The translations under genes and the position numbers were made by a program. Below are positions 29,801-42,550 of a stretch of 64,000 bases of DNA, in pieces. Source of the DNA: Conchocele bisecta (taxonomy: Eukaryota; Mollusca; Bivalvia; Lucinida; Thyasiridae). Under the pieces are notes generated by a model that ran no database searches, was not told the DNA's origin, and saw only the letters and a list, made by a program, of their open reading frames with translations. Numbering within the stretch: the stretch's first letter is position 1; every line of letters starts with the position of its first letter. The stretch covers positions 12,799,043-12,863,042 of the forward strand of contig CM055267.1 of the NCBI GenBank assembly GCA_029237695.1, read 5' to 3'.

Positions 29801-31020
29801 ACTTCGTCACATAAAATATCTCCAGTACTTAGTGAGATATTGTCACAGTAAAATGTCTCCTGTACTGAGAGAGATATTGTCACAATAAAATGTCTCCTGT
29901 ACTGAGAGAGATATTGTCACAGTAAAATGTCTCCTGTACTGAGAGAGATATTGTCGCATCAAAATGTCTCCTGTACTGAGAGAGATATTGTCACAGTAAA
30001 ATGTCTCCAGTACTGAGAGAGATATTGTCACAGTAAAATGTCTCCTGTACTGAGAGAGATATTGTCACAGTAAAATGTCTCCAGTACTGAGAGAGATATT
30101 GTCACAGTACAATGTCTCCTGTACTGAGAGAGATATTGTCACAGTAACATGTATCCTGTACTGAGAGAGATATTGTCGTATCAAAATGTCTCCTGTACTG
30201 AGAGAGATATTGTCACAGTAAAATGTCTCCATTACTGAGAGAGATATTGTCACAGCAAAATGTCTCCAGTACTTGGACGTATATTGTCACAGTAAAATTT
30301 CTCCATTACTGAGAGAGATATTGTCACATCAAAATGTCTCCAGTACTTTAAGAGATATTGTGACGGTAAAATGTCTCCATTACTGAGAGATATTGTCACA
30401 TCAAAATTCCTCCATTACTGAGAGAGATATTGTCAAATCAAAATGTCTCCATTACTGAGAGAGATATTGTCACATCAAAATGTCTCCTGTACTGAGAGAG
30501 ATATTGTCAAATCAAAATGTCTCCAGTACTTAGAGAGATATTGTCACAGTAAAATGTCTCCATTACTGACAGAGATATTGTCAAATCAAAATGTCCCAGT
30601 AATTAGAGAGATATTTTCACAGTAAAATGTCTCAATTACTGAGAGAGATATTGTCACATCAAAATGTGTCCAGTACTGAGAGATATTGTCAAAGTAAATG
30701 TCACATCAAAAAAATGTCTCCAGAGAGAATGTCTGAGAGAGATATTGTAAGAATGTCTGAGAGAAATATCGCCAGTTCTGAGAGATATTGTCACATCAAA
30801 ATGTCGCCAGTACTGAGAGAGATATTGTCACAGTAAAATGTCTCCATTACTGAGAGAGATGTTGTCACAGCAAAATGTGTCAGTACTTAGTGAGATATTG
30901 TCACAGTAAAATGTCTCCTGTACTGAGTGAGATATTGTCACATCAAAATGTCTCCAGTACTTAGTGAGATATTGTCACAGTAAAATATCTCCATACTGAG
31001 AGAGATTATGACACATCATG
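29800..31020. repeat. 37-bp minisatellite, left block
   Basis: Units of 37 bp consist of ATGTCTCCTGTACTGAGAGA followed by GATATTGTCACAGTAAA, with variants CATCAAA for CAGTAAA and TACTTAGTGA for TACTGAGAGA. There are roughly 30 units. Adjacent units vary in the CACAGTA/CACATCA alternative. There are no unique spacers, so it is not a CRISPR array. Confidence 0.9.
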
Positions 31021-31684
<664 letters not shown>

Positions 31685-31685
<1 letters not shown>

Positions 31686-31829
31686 TTGTCACAGAATGTC
31701 TGCAGTACTTAGTGACATATTGTCACTGTAAAATGTATCCAGTACTTAGTGAGATATTGTCACATCAAAATGAGATATTGTCACAGTAAAATGTCTCCAG
31801 ATATTGTCACAGTAAAATATCTCCATACT

Positions 31830-31884
<55 letters not shown>

Positions 31885-32312
31885 AGATATTGTCACAGTA
31901 AAATGTCTCCAGTACTTAGCGATGTATTGTCACAGTAAAATGTCTCCAGTACTTAGTGAGATATTGTCATATCAAAATGTCTCTCCAGTACTTAGAGATA
32001 TTGTCACATCAAAATGTTTCTTCAGTACTTACTGAGATATTGTCACATCAAAATGTCTCTCCAGTACTTAGTGACATATTGTCACATCAAAATGTCTCTC
32101 CAGTACTTAGTGACATATTGTCACATCAAAATGTCTCTTCAGTACTTACTGAGATATTGTCACATCAAAATGTCTGTCCAGTACTTACTGAGATATTGTC
32201 ACATCAAAATGTCTCTTCAGTACTTAATGAGATATTGTCACATCAAAATGTCTGTCCAGTACTTACTGAGATTTTGTCACATCAAAATGTCTCCAGCACT
32301 TAGTGAGATATT
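31685..32312. repeat. 37-40-bp minisatellite, right block
   Basis: It continues with ATGTCTCTCCAGTACTTAGT followed by GACATATTGTCACATCAAA, about fourteen units. A short (GA)n sits at 31,830-31,886. Units are slightly longer (39-40 bp) owing to CTCTTC or TGTC inserts. The array ends at TTAGTGAGATATTCATGAG. The interval 32,313-32,700 has no recognised feature. Confidence 0.9.
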
Positions 32313-32703
32313 CATGAGACTGTAGATTGGACTGGGCCGAAGCTTCATGTGGCCCACATTAACTACCGTCACCCTGGCTATAGGACCTCAACACTTACAT
32401 GTATCATTGATACTGGAAGATTGTGTATATTTTCTAGTAAAATAATAATTATAAACTATTTTGAATATTCCCCCATTGTGACAGCAAAAAGGTCATACTG
32501 CTATGCTCTTAAAGTTATGTCCCTATGTACGTTGATGTTTGCGTCTATATGTTTGCAAGAGTTTCTTGATCCTGTCATAACTCGAAGGATTGCTTTACCG
32601 GTAATATTCGGACGCTTGATACATGTGAACATATGTTCCACCACTCATGTCACCATTACTTCTTAACTTAAATATCTTTACTCAGTAAATTTCCCAATAT
32701 TAA

Positions 32704-32947
32704 CCCTTTTAGCACTAAAGGCCTGTATCGTTGTATTGGCAAAAAGTGTAGATCCCGATGAGCTGGCTTGTGACAAATCAGGATCTGCACTTTTTGCAAG
32801 TAATTTATTTTAATATTTTTGAGAACAAAAACAACCTTTTTTCAAAAATGGACTACCAGGGGTAGTCTGAAATTCATTTTGTGACAATTGGATTGGCTAC
32901 AAAATTAACATATCAAAATCCATTCCAGTTACTTAGGGGTGAAAGGG
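32704..32947. mobile_element. piggyBac-type MITE family P2
   Basis: TTAA lies at 32,700-32,703 and 32,948-32,951. The left end CCCTTTTAGCACTAAAGG and right end GTTACTTAGGGGTGAAAGGG are the inverse orientation of the 22-kb copy. The interior is GTGTAGATCCCGATGAGCTG and TCAGGATCTGCACTTTTTGC. Confidence 0.82.
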
Positions 32948-33397
32948 TTAAAAATGTTTTATTGTATAAAATGGGCTTTTGCAGAGTAATAACTCAATGT
33001 AGTGAACATCATGATACACTAGTGTAATAAATAGCTACGTGAGCCTGCTACAGAAAACATCAGGTGACCAATACAGCTGGATAACGTGTGGATGTAATAA
33101 ATGGAATCACCAGTTGCGTTGATTTAAAAATATGTTATTTATGATATATATTAAACCTGTTGACTGATTTCATCAGAAACTCGGCATAGCCTCGTCTCTT
33201 CTGAAAATAGTAAGCTTGTTTAATAAATATCATATTAAATCATCATTTAGGTAAGGTCCTCGATTTAATATTATGTTCATGTATTTTGTAAAGTTTGGCT
33301 GCTTTGAATAGTGCAAATGTTCTCTCATCCATAAAGAAGCAACTTCAATTTATGGAACATAACACATGTGTATCTATGCCTGTAACAATTCTGTGTG

Positions 33398-33640
33398 ATA
33401 TGTGGCTGTGACTGGAGAAATGGAGCTTATGGGTTTTGCGACCAGTGTAGATCCAGATCAGCCTGTGCATCCGCACAGTCTGATCAGGATCTGCATTGTT
33501 CGCCATTCTATCAATGAAGCACTGGTCATGCTTCTAACAAGCAATATAGATTGTTATCAGGCTACAGGAATGTGCTATTTGATCAGGAGCTACACTAGAC
33601 ACAAATCCCATAAGCCCCATTTCTCCAGTCACAGCCACAT
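33398..33640. mobile_element. MITE family B, well-preserved copy
   Basis: ATATGTGGCTGTGACTGGAG at the left and CTCCAGTCACAGCCACATAT at the right form a perfect 20-bp inverted end. The interior is GCGACCAGTGTAGATCCAGA, then TCAGGATCTGCATTGTTCGC, then CTAACAAGCAATATAGAT and TTTGATCAGGAGCTACACTA. It is non-coding and about 240 bp. The interval 33,641-34,200 has only a direct duplication of TCACATGTGTC(A/C)CCACTGTA at 33,845 and 33,912. Confidence 0.85.
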
Positions 33641-34236
33641 ATTGGTAGGGCGACAACTTGTGGGACTGGAGTGTATGAAAATAGCAACAATCTCACCCAC
33701 AAATACCCAATAATCGATGGCACTTGACCCGGGCGGTATACTTATCACTGTGTGTGTGAATTGCTGCGAGTTAGAGCTATTTGCACCCTGTCACTGTCTG
33801 GAGTCCGCTATGCCACGTTGTGGAATGCATGGGCAGTAATTTCACTCACATGTGTCACCACTGTATGGACTGTGTAGATCAGAGGCCTGTGGCAGAGTGT
33901 ATGGGTAGTAATTGGCCTCACATGTGTCCCCACTGTATGGACTGTGTAGATCAGTGAGGTGAACCCCTTACACCTTGTGTATCAAGCAATCATCACTTTA
34001 GACTAATAGTGCTATGCCATATGACAGTCCATACTTTCATAACCTTGCCCATAGCATTGCTCCATTACTACTATTTTGATTCTACACCAGTGCTCCAGAT
34101 AAAGAATTAGTAATTGAGTATTGTCACTCCATCATTCTGAAACAATTGGGTATTTCAAAATTTTAATTGGGTAAAATAAAATCACACTGCTGTTTACACA
34201 TCAGCAGACCACACTTATTGAATAGTTTGCTTCTGA

Positions 34237-34314
34237 ATGAAAACACATCTTGGTATTTCATTAGAATTGTCTCCTTGGAGACAATTCTAATGAAATACCA
34301 AGATGTGTTTTCAT
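34237..34314. repeat. Perfect hairpin with 38-bp arms
   Basis: ATGAAAACACATCTTGGTAT at 34,237 is the exact inverse of the arm ending 34,314, with a two-base centre. It lies within an AT-rich context with TCAGCAGACCACACTTATTG at the left. It is probably the centre of a foldback MITE related in style to family P1. Confidence 0.8.
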
Positions 34315-34682
34315 GGAAAAATAAGAAAATATGCTATATTTATGGTTTGTTTATTGTTTTCTGTGGTATTTACGCAAATACGCACCTTATCTGGCCTAAT
34401 CTACACAGTCAACATGGTGTTATATTGCTTGTCTGAAACTATATTCACCTGAGCTGCATTCCAAAATGTTTTGTTTTTTACTTTGCCTCGACCCGCCACC
34501 ATTTTGATTCAAGCCATGATGATGGGTTTGACTCATGTTACCTGTGTCAAGTCGACCTATCAAAACCCAACAAATTTATCTGAATTACAATATTGCCCAT
34601 TACTGCACTACTATTAACCTATTGCTTTTGGAATGTGCTTTAAGGCATATGAACATTTTGAACTACATGTATTTACATTTCT

Positions 34683-34736
34683 ATTTTTCTTATTTCTCAA
34701 TGACAGTATTTGTTGTGACTACTCATTTGAACCGAC
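34683..34736. repeat. Half of a GTTGTGACTACTCATTTGAACC hairpin family
   Basis: TTTGTTGTGACTACTCATTT occurs here once. Full inverted forms occur at 41,440-41,500 (ACCACTCATTTGAACTGTCT and inverse) and 56,205-56,280. This copy is a one-armed fragment. Confidence 0.45.
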
Positions 34737-34794
34737 ATTTACATCTCATGTGGGTGGTTGGTCTGGTGAACGCGACGGCTTAAATTAACGGCAG

Positions 34795-35168
34795 GGGTTC
34801 CTCCTTATAGGAATCATGATTTGCCTGGATTGGCCCTCGGGTACGTTTTTATGTTTGGCTCTTTTGTTACCTGGGAGTTGAATTGGGTTATTGCCCATTA
34901 TAAAAGCAGTAACATTATTACTGATCCTACTGCTTTTGGGAGGGGGCCAAGTGATTCTGGTGTGGCGAGGAACTGACATCAGATCAGGATTACCGGTATT
35001 CTGATTTCAGGGCTGAATATATAGGTTTTTTTATTGTAAATATATTCATTTCTGATTTTTGGATTTCCCCCCATTTGTACAGGTAATATATGGGATTTAG
35101 TACTAAACCTATTAACCCGGCCTTAAATGACCTTAGCTGTTGATAGGCCGTTAAACCCCAACAAAGAA
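34795..35168 (+). mobile_element. SINE-like element S, near-complete copy
   Basis: The ordered blocks are ATGATTTGCCTGGATTGGCC, GAGTTGAATTGGGTTATTGC, AAGTGATTCTGGTGTGGCGA, TTTCAGGGCTGAATATATAG, TTGTACAGGTAATATATGGG and the 3' domain CTTAAATGACCTTAGCTGTT ending in CCCCAACAAAG. Other copies lie at about 38,385-38,645, 43,225-44,575 (interrupted), 45,040-45,432, 52,965-53,165 and 55,495-55,690. It has no ORF. The 3' domain is shared with the tRNA-type SINE at 5.4 kb. Confidence 0.6.
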
Positions 35169-35249
35169 ACATTTACATCTTATGAGAAATAAAGAAAATA
35201 TTTAGAATTTTCCATCAGCAAAATGGTACATCCCCAGTATATAAGTTAA

Positions 35250-35446
35250 CCTTAGAATGTGGCAAGCAAAACTTATCTTCTGCTGTAGTTATACATTTCG
35301 TCTTCTTTCTCAATAAAACATGGTTTGACAGCACTTTAGAAACATTTCCATTGGAAATGTTTCTAAAGTGTTGTCAAACCATGCTTTTGATGAGAAACAT
35401 AGAAAATAAACAGCAGACGACAAAGGTTAATTCAGCATTGTAAGGG
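35250..35446. mobile_element. piggyBac-type MITE family P1
   Basis: The left flank is TTAA at 35,246-35,249 and the right is degraded (GGGTAA). The centre GCACTTTAGAAACATTTCCA / TGGAAATGTTTCTAAAGTG is a clean palindrome. CTCAATAAAACATGG supplies AATAAA. The interval 35,447-36,240 has no recognised gene. A GATTTCAGG-like and CCTGGATCGGCCCCTG tail at about 35,985 suggests another degenerate repeat. Confidence 0.75.
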
Positions 35447-36245
35447 TAACTCTAATGGCAGCAGCCCAGCCCAACTCTGGCTCCATGGTGAATCATACGG
35501 TAGATTAGTTTCTCACATTTTGAGATTGGTAAGCCTTACAGACAACACAAGACTATATTGCTGTCAAACCTGTTAACATGGCTTGAATCAAAATGGTGAG
35601 TTATAAGAGAAAAGTGAAACATACACAAACAGTTGAAAACAAACTCCGAAAACTTGCTGTAGATAGTGGAAATCATCTATAAAAACTATTAGATTTTGCA
35701 AATATACCTACAAATTGCTAAGTTGTTAACCACTTTGAAGAAAAAATCCTCGCGGATCCAGGTCAGAGAAAACCTGGCGCATGCCACCCCTAAAATTTGA
35801 GTAAAGATGTTTTTGCTGTAAAATGTGCCAGAACGCAGCAAAATGGGATGTAGATATAAAAAATATTCCGGAGGGCATACCGCCGGACCCACCTAGCAGT
35901 CTCCCGAGCTAAACTCGGTCGACAAACGAGCGGTGCTAGTTTGAAAATATAGTAAACTATTACAAATAAGAAGTCCCCCCAACCTGAAATCCTGGATCGG
36001 CCCCTGATTATGTACGCCTGTTGGGTTATTATTATATTGCTTGATGCTTGATTGTCACACTGTGGTACGTTGCGAGCGTTCAACATTGAAGATAATCCTG
36101 CGTACTTGAAGCTCATGGGAACTTCAATAGGAGTCATCAATTATTTCGCTTCCACTCTTCCAACTTGTCACTCCAACACTAACAATAGATAATTGGCACC
36201 AGTCCATGTAATACTATAGACCATCATGATATCAATACATTGTTG

Positions 36246-36470
36246 TTGCTGTGAAAGGAGAAATGGGGCTTATGGGTTTTGCGACCAGTGTAGATCCAGA
36301 TCAGACCACAGTCTGATCAGTATCTGCACTGTTCACCATTTGATCAACGAAACACCCATCATGCTTCTAACAAGCAGTATAGATCGCTATCAGGCTACAG
36401 GTGTGTGCTATTTGATCAGGAGCTACACTGGTCACAAATCCCATAAGCCCCATTTTTTCAGTCACAGCCA
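36246..36470. mobile_element. MITE family B
   Basis: It has AAGGAGAAATGGGGCTTATG at the left and CATAAGCCCCATTTTTTCAG at the right. The interior GACCAGTGTAGATCCAGATC is shared with other B copies. Confidence 0.8.
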
Positions 36471-36741
36471 TAATTGTATTCATCCAGAACGTAGCCACCT
36501 TCTGTATGTTTCAGGTTGCCATTGTCGTCCGCGTGTCAGTGTGACCTTAGACGAAAGGGCTGCCAGTGTGAGTTACGTGACCACAGTTATTGTGTCCAAT
36601 TCCAAGTGCCCCCATTTCTGGCTGTGGCCGGGTGGTCAGCCACAGTGACCGGCACCTGTATGTAGCTCACTGGACACACTACACCGTTCAGTGGGGACAT
36701 TTAGCTACACTCGCTGAGACATATACAGTCGGCAACATTAA

Positions 36742-36937
36742 CCCTTAGACTGCGGGAAACATAAATTGTTGTCTGTTGTTGTTTTATATTTTGTCTTCTT
36801 TCTCAATAAAAACATGGATTGACAATACTTTCCATTGAAATGATTCTAAAGTTCTGTCAAATCATGTTGTTGATGAGAATAATGGAAAAATAAAAATAAA
36901 AAGCAGACGATGAAATATAATGGAGCAAATCAAGGGT
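36742..36937. mobile_element. piggyBac-type MITE family P1
   Basis: TTAA lies at 36,738-36,741 and 36,938-36,941. The ends are CCCTTAGACTGCGGG and AATCAAGGGT. Part of the left central arm is deleted (GACAATACTTTCCATTGAAA). Confidence 0.8.
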
Positions 36938-36959
36938 TTAAGATGCACTGATATAATTA

Positions 36960-37310
36960 TAATGAAGTACCGGTATTATGGTCACCAGTGTTACACTGAC
37001 TAGATGGCAGACAGTGTAGACCATGATCAAACTGCACAGATACACAAGCTCATCATGGTCTACACTACGTACTGCAGTGATGGGTTATTCTCTGTACCAT
37101 TTGGGCCTCCAGCTGAGAAAAGGTACGTGATGACATTGCGACCAGCGTAGCCTCAGAACGGACTCAGCATTAAGGTCTACGTTGTTTGCCTTTCAGTCAC
37201 TCTGGCATTAAGAAATAAACCCTAATCCAACTATGGTAGTGTGCCGAATGGTGAGGACCTAGATCTGCTACAAATGGGAGGAATCATGTGATTTTGTACC
37301 CAGGTAAAAG
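36960..37310. mobile_element. MITE family D copy with an adjacent smaller inverted repeat
   Basis: AGTGTAGACCATGATCAAAC / TCATCATGGTCTACACTACG at 37,015-37,065 form an imperfect inverted pair. It is followed by GGGCCTCCAGCTGAGAAAAG (37,104), the left end of family D, also seen at 42,556 and 55,303. The right end is not clear here. Confidence 0.5.
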
Positions 37311-37576
37311 TTTCATAGCAAATGCAGAATGCTATTCCATATTTGCTATGAAAAGTTTATCCTCTTTTGACGCCATTTGAACGCTTTTCCACATTCGCTA
37401 TCAAAATTTCGTCAACTTTCGATGCCATTACAGAAAATATTGTATATTTTGTAAATATTTTTCATCATGTGTTGTATTCTTCTTGGGTACACAATCACAT
37501 GGCTTGTCTGAAATGTGCCTTGCCTCAGCTGACTGCCCCATTTATGTATGTACCTTATTTGCCAACAGCAGTCATA

Positions 37577-37828
37577 TAGCTGTGACTTAAGAAATGGGGC
37601 TTATGGCGTATGCGACCAGTGTAGATCCAGATCAGCATGTGCATCCGCACAGTCTGATCAGGATCTGCACTGTTCTCCAACGCCCATTCCATCAATGAAA
37701 CACTCGTCATGCTTCTAACAAGGAATATAGATCGTCATCAGGCTATAGGAGTGTGCTATTTAATTTGGAGATACACTGGTTACAAATCACATAAGCCCCA
37801 TTTCTCCAGTCACAGCCACATATAACTA
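37577..37828. mobile_element. MITE family B
   Basis: The left end is TGTGACTTAAGAAATGGGGC and the right CTCCAGTCACAGCCACATAT. The interior GCGACCAGTGTAGATCCAGA and CAGTCTGATCAGGATCTGCA matches the 33.4-kb copy closely. The interval 37,829-38,384 is AT-rich with nothing recognised. Confidence 0.82.
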
Positions 37829-38639
37829 TGTGTTCATAATGTCATTCACTCTACAATACCAGTCATGTAAATCATGTTCACTTTTCTTCATGTCTTTGAG
37901 AAAGACTGTTTGTCATGGGCATCATATATCATCACATCTATTGCACATACGTCATCCTGTGAATGATAATAAAATTATGTTGAAACCTCGTGTTTAGTGT
38001 TCAAACTTGTGATTGTTGCAGTTGAGGGTATGAGATCATGTGGCTTCGTAGCCAAGTGATGTAATGTGTGACATAGATTCGCAGAAGATTGTCTTTTAAA
38101 TCTCTCTAGCAACCATATGGAATTTGATGATAATTATGTGGTGTATCAAATGTGGTAATATATGAGTTTTATGATCACATTAAACATCGTTTTTAAAACC
38201 TGATGACTTCCATAAATAGTATACAATTGTAAATGCCTACTTACATGCAGCATCATAAAAATCTACAAAAAATGAAGTCAATAATTACATCACGCTTTTG
38301 TTACATGATCCCACACTAGTTTGCCGCTCTGGTTGGACTAGGAATGGCCCTCATAAGACGGATTGGCTAGAAACTTCACCTTTGGGTGGAGGTTGGGAGC
38401 ATGCAAATGGGTAAGTTTAATGGTGGGGTTCTTTCTTGCTGGAATCCAGATATCCCAGGTTTGGCCCTCAGATACATTTTTGGCTTTCTATTTGCTATTT
38501 GAGCGTTGAATGCGATTATGCTCATTATAAGAGCAGTAAGATTAGTGCTAATCATATTACTTTTTGGGGAAGGGACCAAATGACATTAGTGTGTGGTATT
38601 GCCCTGGCACCAGGTCGGGTTATTCTAATTTTAGGGCTG

Positions 38640-40106
38640 AATATTTACACCTTCCGTAATTTCATAACGAAATGCCCATTCAACGTATTGCGTTTATACC
38701 CCAGTACATTACATTCGCCCCACGTGATGTTGTGTGACGTTGTTGATTGGTTAAACTTTGTTTGACGTCATTAATATCAACAATGTTGTCAATAAAGGCA
38801 TGCTCTTGACCGGCAACGTCGCTGTTCCATGAATAGCGAAAAAATGTTGTAAAAAAAGATGATTCTTAATTTTAATGCCATATAATTAATAAAACCATGG
38901 GCTGTTGCGTTTACTGTGGTTGTAAAAAACATTTGGTTTGTTTAAAGTTTGCGAGGAGTCCTTCTTCGGACCACGCACTTTAAACAGACTGAATGTAATC
39001 AAATCCCCCCTCCCTTTCCCCCTCCCCCTCCCCCTCTCCCCCCCCTCCCATTTATTTGGATGCTTGGCCCAAGTGAACCCATGCATTCCACTATTAACAT
39101 GAACATTCCAACCATACTTCAATTTACTCATATCCTTGATTATGATGGACTGTTTTCCTATTTGGATAATACTTGATGTGACATCCACATCATACTGCTC
39201 CAAGTACTGCTCCCCCCCCCCCCCCCCTAACTTAACCCAAGCTGATGTAACAACATATTTCCTTGTTCTCCCCTTGTTATAAATCACGTATTGTTGTTCA
39301 CCTTGATGGACGGCTTTCATAGTTCGCTGGTCCCTTTGTAGCATCAGCCCCACCTATGGTTTATGGCATGTGGCTGTGACCATGACCAAATGGGACCTAT
39401 GGGATTTGTGACCAGTGTAGCTCCTGATCAAATATCACACGATTGTAGCCTGATAACAATCTATATTGCTGTTAGAAGCATGACCGCTGCTTCATTGATG
39501 GCATGAAAAACTTTGCAGATCTTGATCAGAATGTGCGGATCCACAGTCTGATCTGGATCTACACTGGTGCAAAAACCTGTAAGCCCCATTTCTCCAGTCA
39601 CAGCCACATATATGGTAAGTCAATACAGTTTTCAGCCAGGTTGTGTTCATATACTTTTCTGAAGTAGTTTTGTATTTTATTTAAGTTATAAAACCATGGG
39701 CTGTCATGTTTACTGAGGTGTACAATACATTTGGTCTGTTTAAAGTTTGCGTGGAGTCCAAAGGACTCTACGCAAACTTTAAACAGACCAAATGTATTGT
39801 ATTGTCACCCCAGTAAACACAGCAGTTTTATTACTTTATATATTTACACTGCATTTTCTGATACATTGTAGTTTCAAAACTGTAAATAACCAAATGTGGT
39901 ATTAAAATTAATTTTAACAATAGTCTTGTTTTACTTCATTTTGTCGCAATTCCTGGAACAGCGACGTTGCGAACTTTAACCAATCAACAACATCGCGCAT
40001 CGTCACGTGTGTCTAATGTACATGTATTGTATTGGGTTGTAAATGCAATACAAATGTACATCAAATGGGCGTTTGCATTATGAAATTATAGAAGGTGTAA
40101 ATATTT
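38640..40106. mobile_element. Long-armed inverted-repeat element, about 1.47 kb, apparently split by later insertions
   Basis: The left arm 38,640-38,965 begins ATATTTACACCTTCCGTAAT. The right arm, read in inverse from 40,106, begins AAATATTTACACCTTCTATA. Shared inner blocks include TTGTTGATTGGTTAAA, CAACGTCGCTGTTCCA and TTTGGTCTGTTTAAAGTTTG. The right side includes its own hairpin (39,738-39,797, CTTTAAACAGACCAAATGTA). A family B MITE (39,366-39,611) and poly-pyrimidine sequence lie between. No ORF of note. Confidence 0.6.
39366..39611. mobile_element. MITE family B inside the long-armed element
   Basis: ATGTGGCTGTGACCATGACC at the left and CTCCAGTCACAGCCACATAT at the right. The interior is inverted relative to the 33.4-kb copy (GACCAGTGTAGCTCCTGATC first, CTGATCTGGATCTACACTGG last). 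Confidence 0.75.
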
Positions 40107-40515
40107 CATCTTACGAAAAGGAAGTGGACATTATTACATTGCTCCTGAGGTTCTGTCTATGTATACATACAGCTGGTCATTTTCAATTATTTATTATCCT
40201 TTTCCCCGGACTGATTATGATAATATTAGGTGTATTGATTTGTCTACTTAAATTGGGTTGTTTGCACTGCACAATCATGAATGTCGAGTTTTATAGATCT
40301 GTATTATCAGGCATATTCCCATGTTCTATGAAGATAATGTCGAGTTACTGACAACCTCACTTCAGACCTGGTAATTTGCATGAGAAAGATATCTACTGTA
40401 AAGCATCTAAAAAACATGAGCTCACGCCGTTCCGAAACACGTGATCCCACACCCTGAACTAGTTGCACATTTACCGCTTACACTGATCAATAAGACATTT
40501 CAGTTACATGTTTAA

Positions 40516-40756
40516 CCCTTAAACCGCTATCTTAATTTTTTGTTGTCTGCTGTTTATTCTCTATTTTCCATTTTTATCATCAAAAACATGCTTTGACAGC
40601 ACTTTAGAATAATTTACAACATGCTTTGACAGCACTTCAGAATCATTTCCATTGGAAATGATTCTGAAGTGCTGTCAAAACATGTTTTTATTGAGAAATA
40701 AGGCAAGATATAAAACCAACAACAGATGACAATTGTTGTGTATAGTTGTCTAAAGG
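40516..40756. mobile_element. piggyBac-type MITE family P1
   Basis: TTAA lies at 40,512-40,515 and 40,757-40,760. The ends are CCCTTAAACCGCTATC and GTTGTCTAAAGG. The arm AACATGCTTTGACAGCACTT occurs twice at the left (40,584 and 40,619), a 35-bp internal duplication. The interval 40,107-40,511 has no recognised feature. Confidence 0.82.
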
Positions 40757-41019
40757 TTAATACAGTATTGCACGTCAACTTAAATTAAAGAAAACTGCGT
40801 ACACCGACATTAACAATGTTATATACGGATGCAATTTAAACAGGCTGTACTTTTCTGTCAATGTAAACTATGTATTTATGCTCAGTTTAAAACATTGAAG
40901 ATTGTCCAATAAATAGTACCGGTATGCCATTTGCCGACTGTGACTAGAGATGGGGCTTATGGGTTATGCGACCGATGTAGCCCCAAATCAGCCTGCGTGT
41001 ATACTGCATAATTATTATT

Positions 41020-41415
41020 ATCCGTGTTCTATGAACACATTTTCTAGTTGACTTAGAATTTTCCAATTTTGGCTTGTAACCTGAAACTTGGTATGTAGCT
41101 TCCTTATGATGAGTAGATGTGCAAAGTTTATTTCCATTTTTTAATATAGCCCTGGGTCATGGATTATATCCCTGTTTTTTACTTAGAATTTCCAATTTTG
41201 GCTTGTAAGTTGTAAAACTTTGAACCGTAATAGTTACAGACCTGCAACTTGGTATGTAGCTTCCTTATGATGAGTAGATGCGTAAAGTTTATTACGAGTT
41301 TTGATTCGACCCCCGGGTCTTGGATTATCTGCCTTTTTGCACTTGGAATTTTACCTCGTTTATAATCAAAGTGATATGTGGGGCATCCGTGTTCTATGAA
41401 CACATTTTCTAGTTT
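41020..41415. repeat. Diverged direct repeats with CCGTGTTCTATGAACACATT at both edges
   Basis: CCGTGTTCTATGAACACATT TTCTAGTT begins the block (41,022) and recurs at 41,387. Within it, CTTGGTATGTAGCTTCCTTA TGATGAGTAGATG occurs twice, about 158 bp apart. GTTCTATGAAC is itself a palindrome. Probably a small tandem-core element. Confidence 0.6.
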
Positions 41416-41581
41416 TTTCTGCTATTATTCTCATTTACTGTTCGAAGATATGTTATGACCACTCATTTGAACTGTCTCAATTCAAATGGTGGTCACATGA
41501 TATACTTTTGTAGATAAATAAGATAAATATGCATAAGTTTCCATCAGAAAATTGGTGCATTTTCAACATGCCCATGGTTAA

Positions 41582-41784
41582 CACTTAGAATGCGGGAAAC
41601 GTAATTTGTCGTCTGATGTCGATTTATTGTTTTGTCTTTTTTTCTCAATAAAAACATGGTTTGACAACAATTAGAATCATTTCCATTGAAAATGATTATA
41701 AAGTGTTGTCAAAACATGGTTTTGATGAGAAAAATAGAAAATAAAAATAAACAGACAACAAATTTTAATTCAGCATTGTAAGGG
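41582..41784. mobile_element. piggyBac-type MITE family P1
   Basis: TTAA at 41,578-41,581 on the left. The right end is CAGCATTGTAAGGG followed by TTGA (degraded). The central AACAATTAGAATCATTTCCA / GAAAATGATTATAAAGTGTT palindrome is present. The hairpin at 41,440-41,500 just upstream is a separate family. Confidence 0.75.
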
Positions 41785-42454
41785 TTGAGGGCTAATGGCA
41801 ACAGTGGATCAAATAATTTATTTACAAAACAATTAATATTCCCCATTCTTCTTACACCAGCGGTATATAGGAATGGTGAATGTATATAAATGGTGAAGTT
41901 CAATATTTATGTGGGCGTCTATTTGTTGTACTTTTTCATAATCCTGCTTTCAATGGTTTATTGAATAATGGTGAGATTACATTACCGTCAGCCAAAGTTA
42001 GACCAATTTTCCCGACAAAGGGAGCTGGAGTGAACAATTGACGCTGTGTGGAAGGAAAACAACCTATGTCTAACAGTTCTATACATATGTCATGTTTGGA
42101 TGTTTTGGAAACATGTGAAAATTAAGCGATAAGTTGTCAACTTGAGGGAACGGCATACCAGAATAGGCACCAGTAAAGGTTTGGCCCGTGTGGCACCTGA
42201 TCAGCTAGAACTCAGCATAGGCTTCAGGCACAGTCTATTCTAGTATATCATGGAATAAGACACATTATACTTGGAATTTGATCAAATTAAATAGTGTATT
42301 TGGGTGATATTGGTATTAAAAACAAAACGCATACATGTGTTGAGTACCCGAGACATTTTCTGACACGCAGTGCCTTTATATATGGTATAATGGAAATATA
42401 TGTATATAATTTACATTGTCTCATTTGTGTATGTTGTTTTCATCTAAAAGAAGA

Positions 42455-42545
42455 CAAGCTTGTGGGCAATAACTCTGCAAACTCCCTTTCCGTCCGTAGC
42501 ATACGGACGGAAAGGGAGTTTAGCAGAGTTACTGGCCACAACTAC
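42455..42545. repeat. Hairpin with about 35-bp arms
   Basis: GCAAACTCCCTTTCCGTCCG at 42,477 pairs with CGGACGGAAAGGGAGTTTAG after a GCA loop. The arms extend outward as GTGGGCAATAACTCT / AGAGTTACTGGCCAC. Confidence 0.75.
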
Positions 42546-42550
42546 TATTA

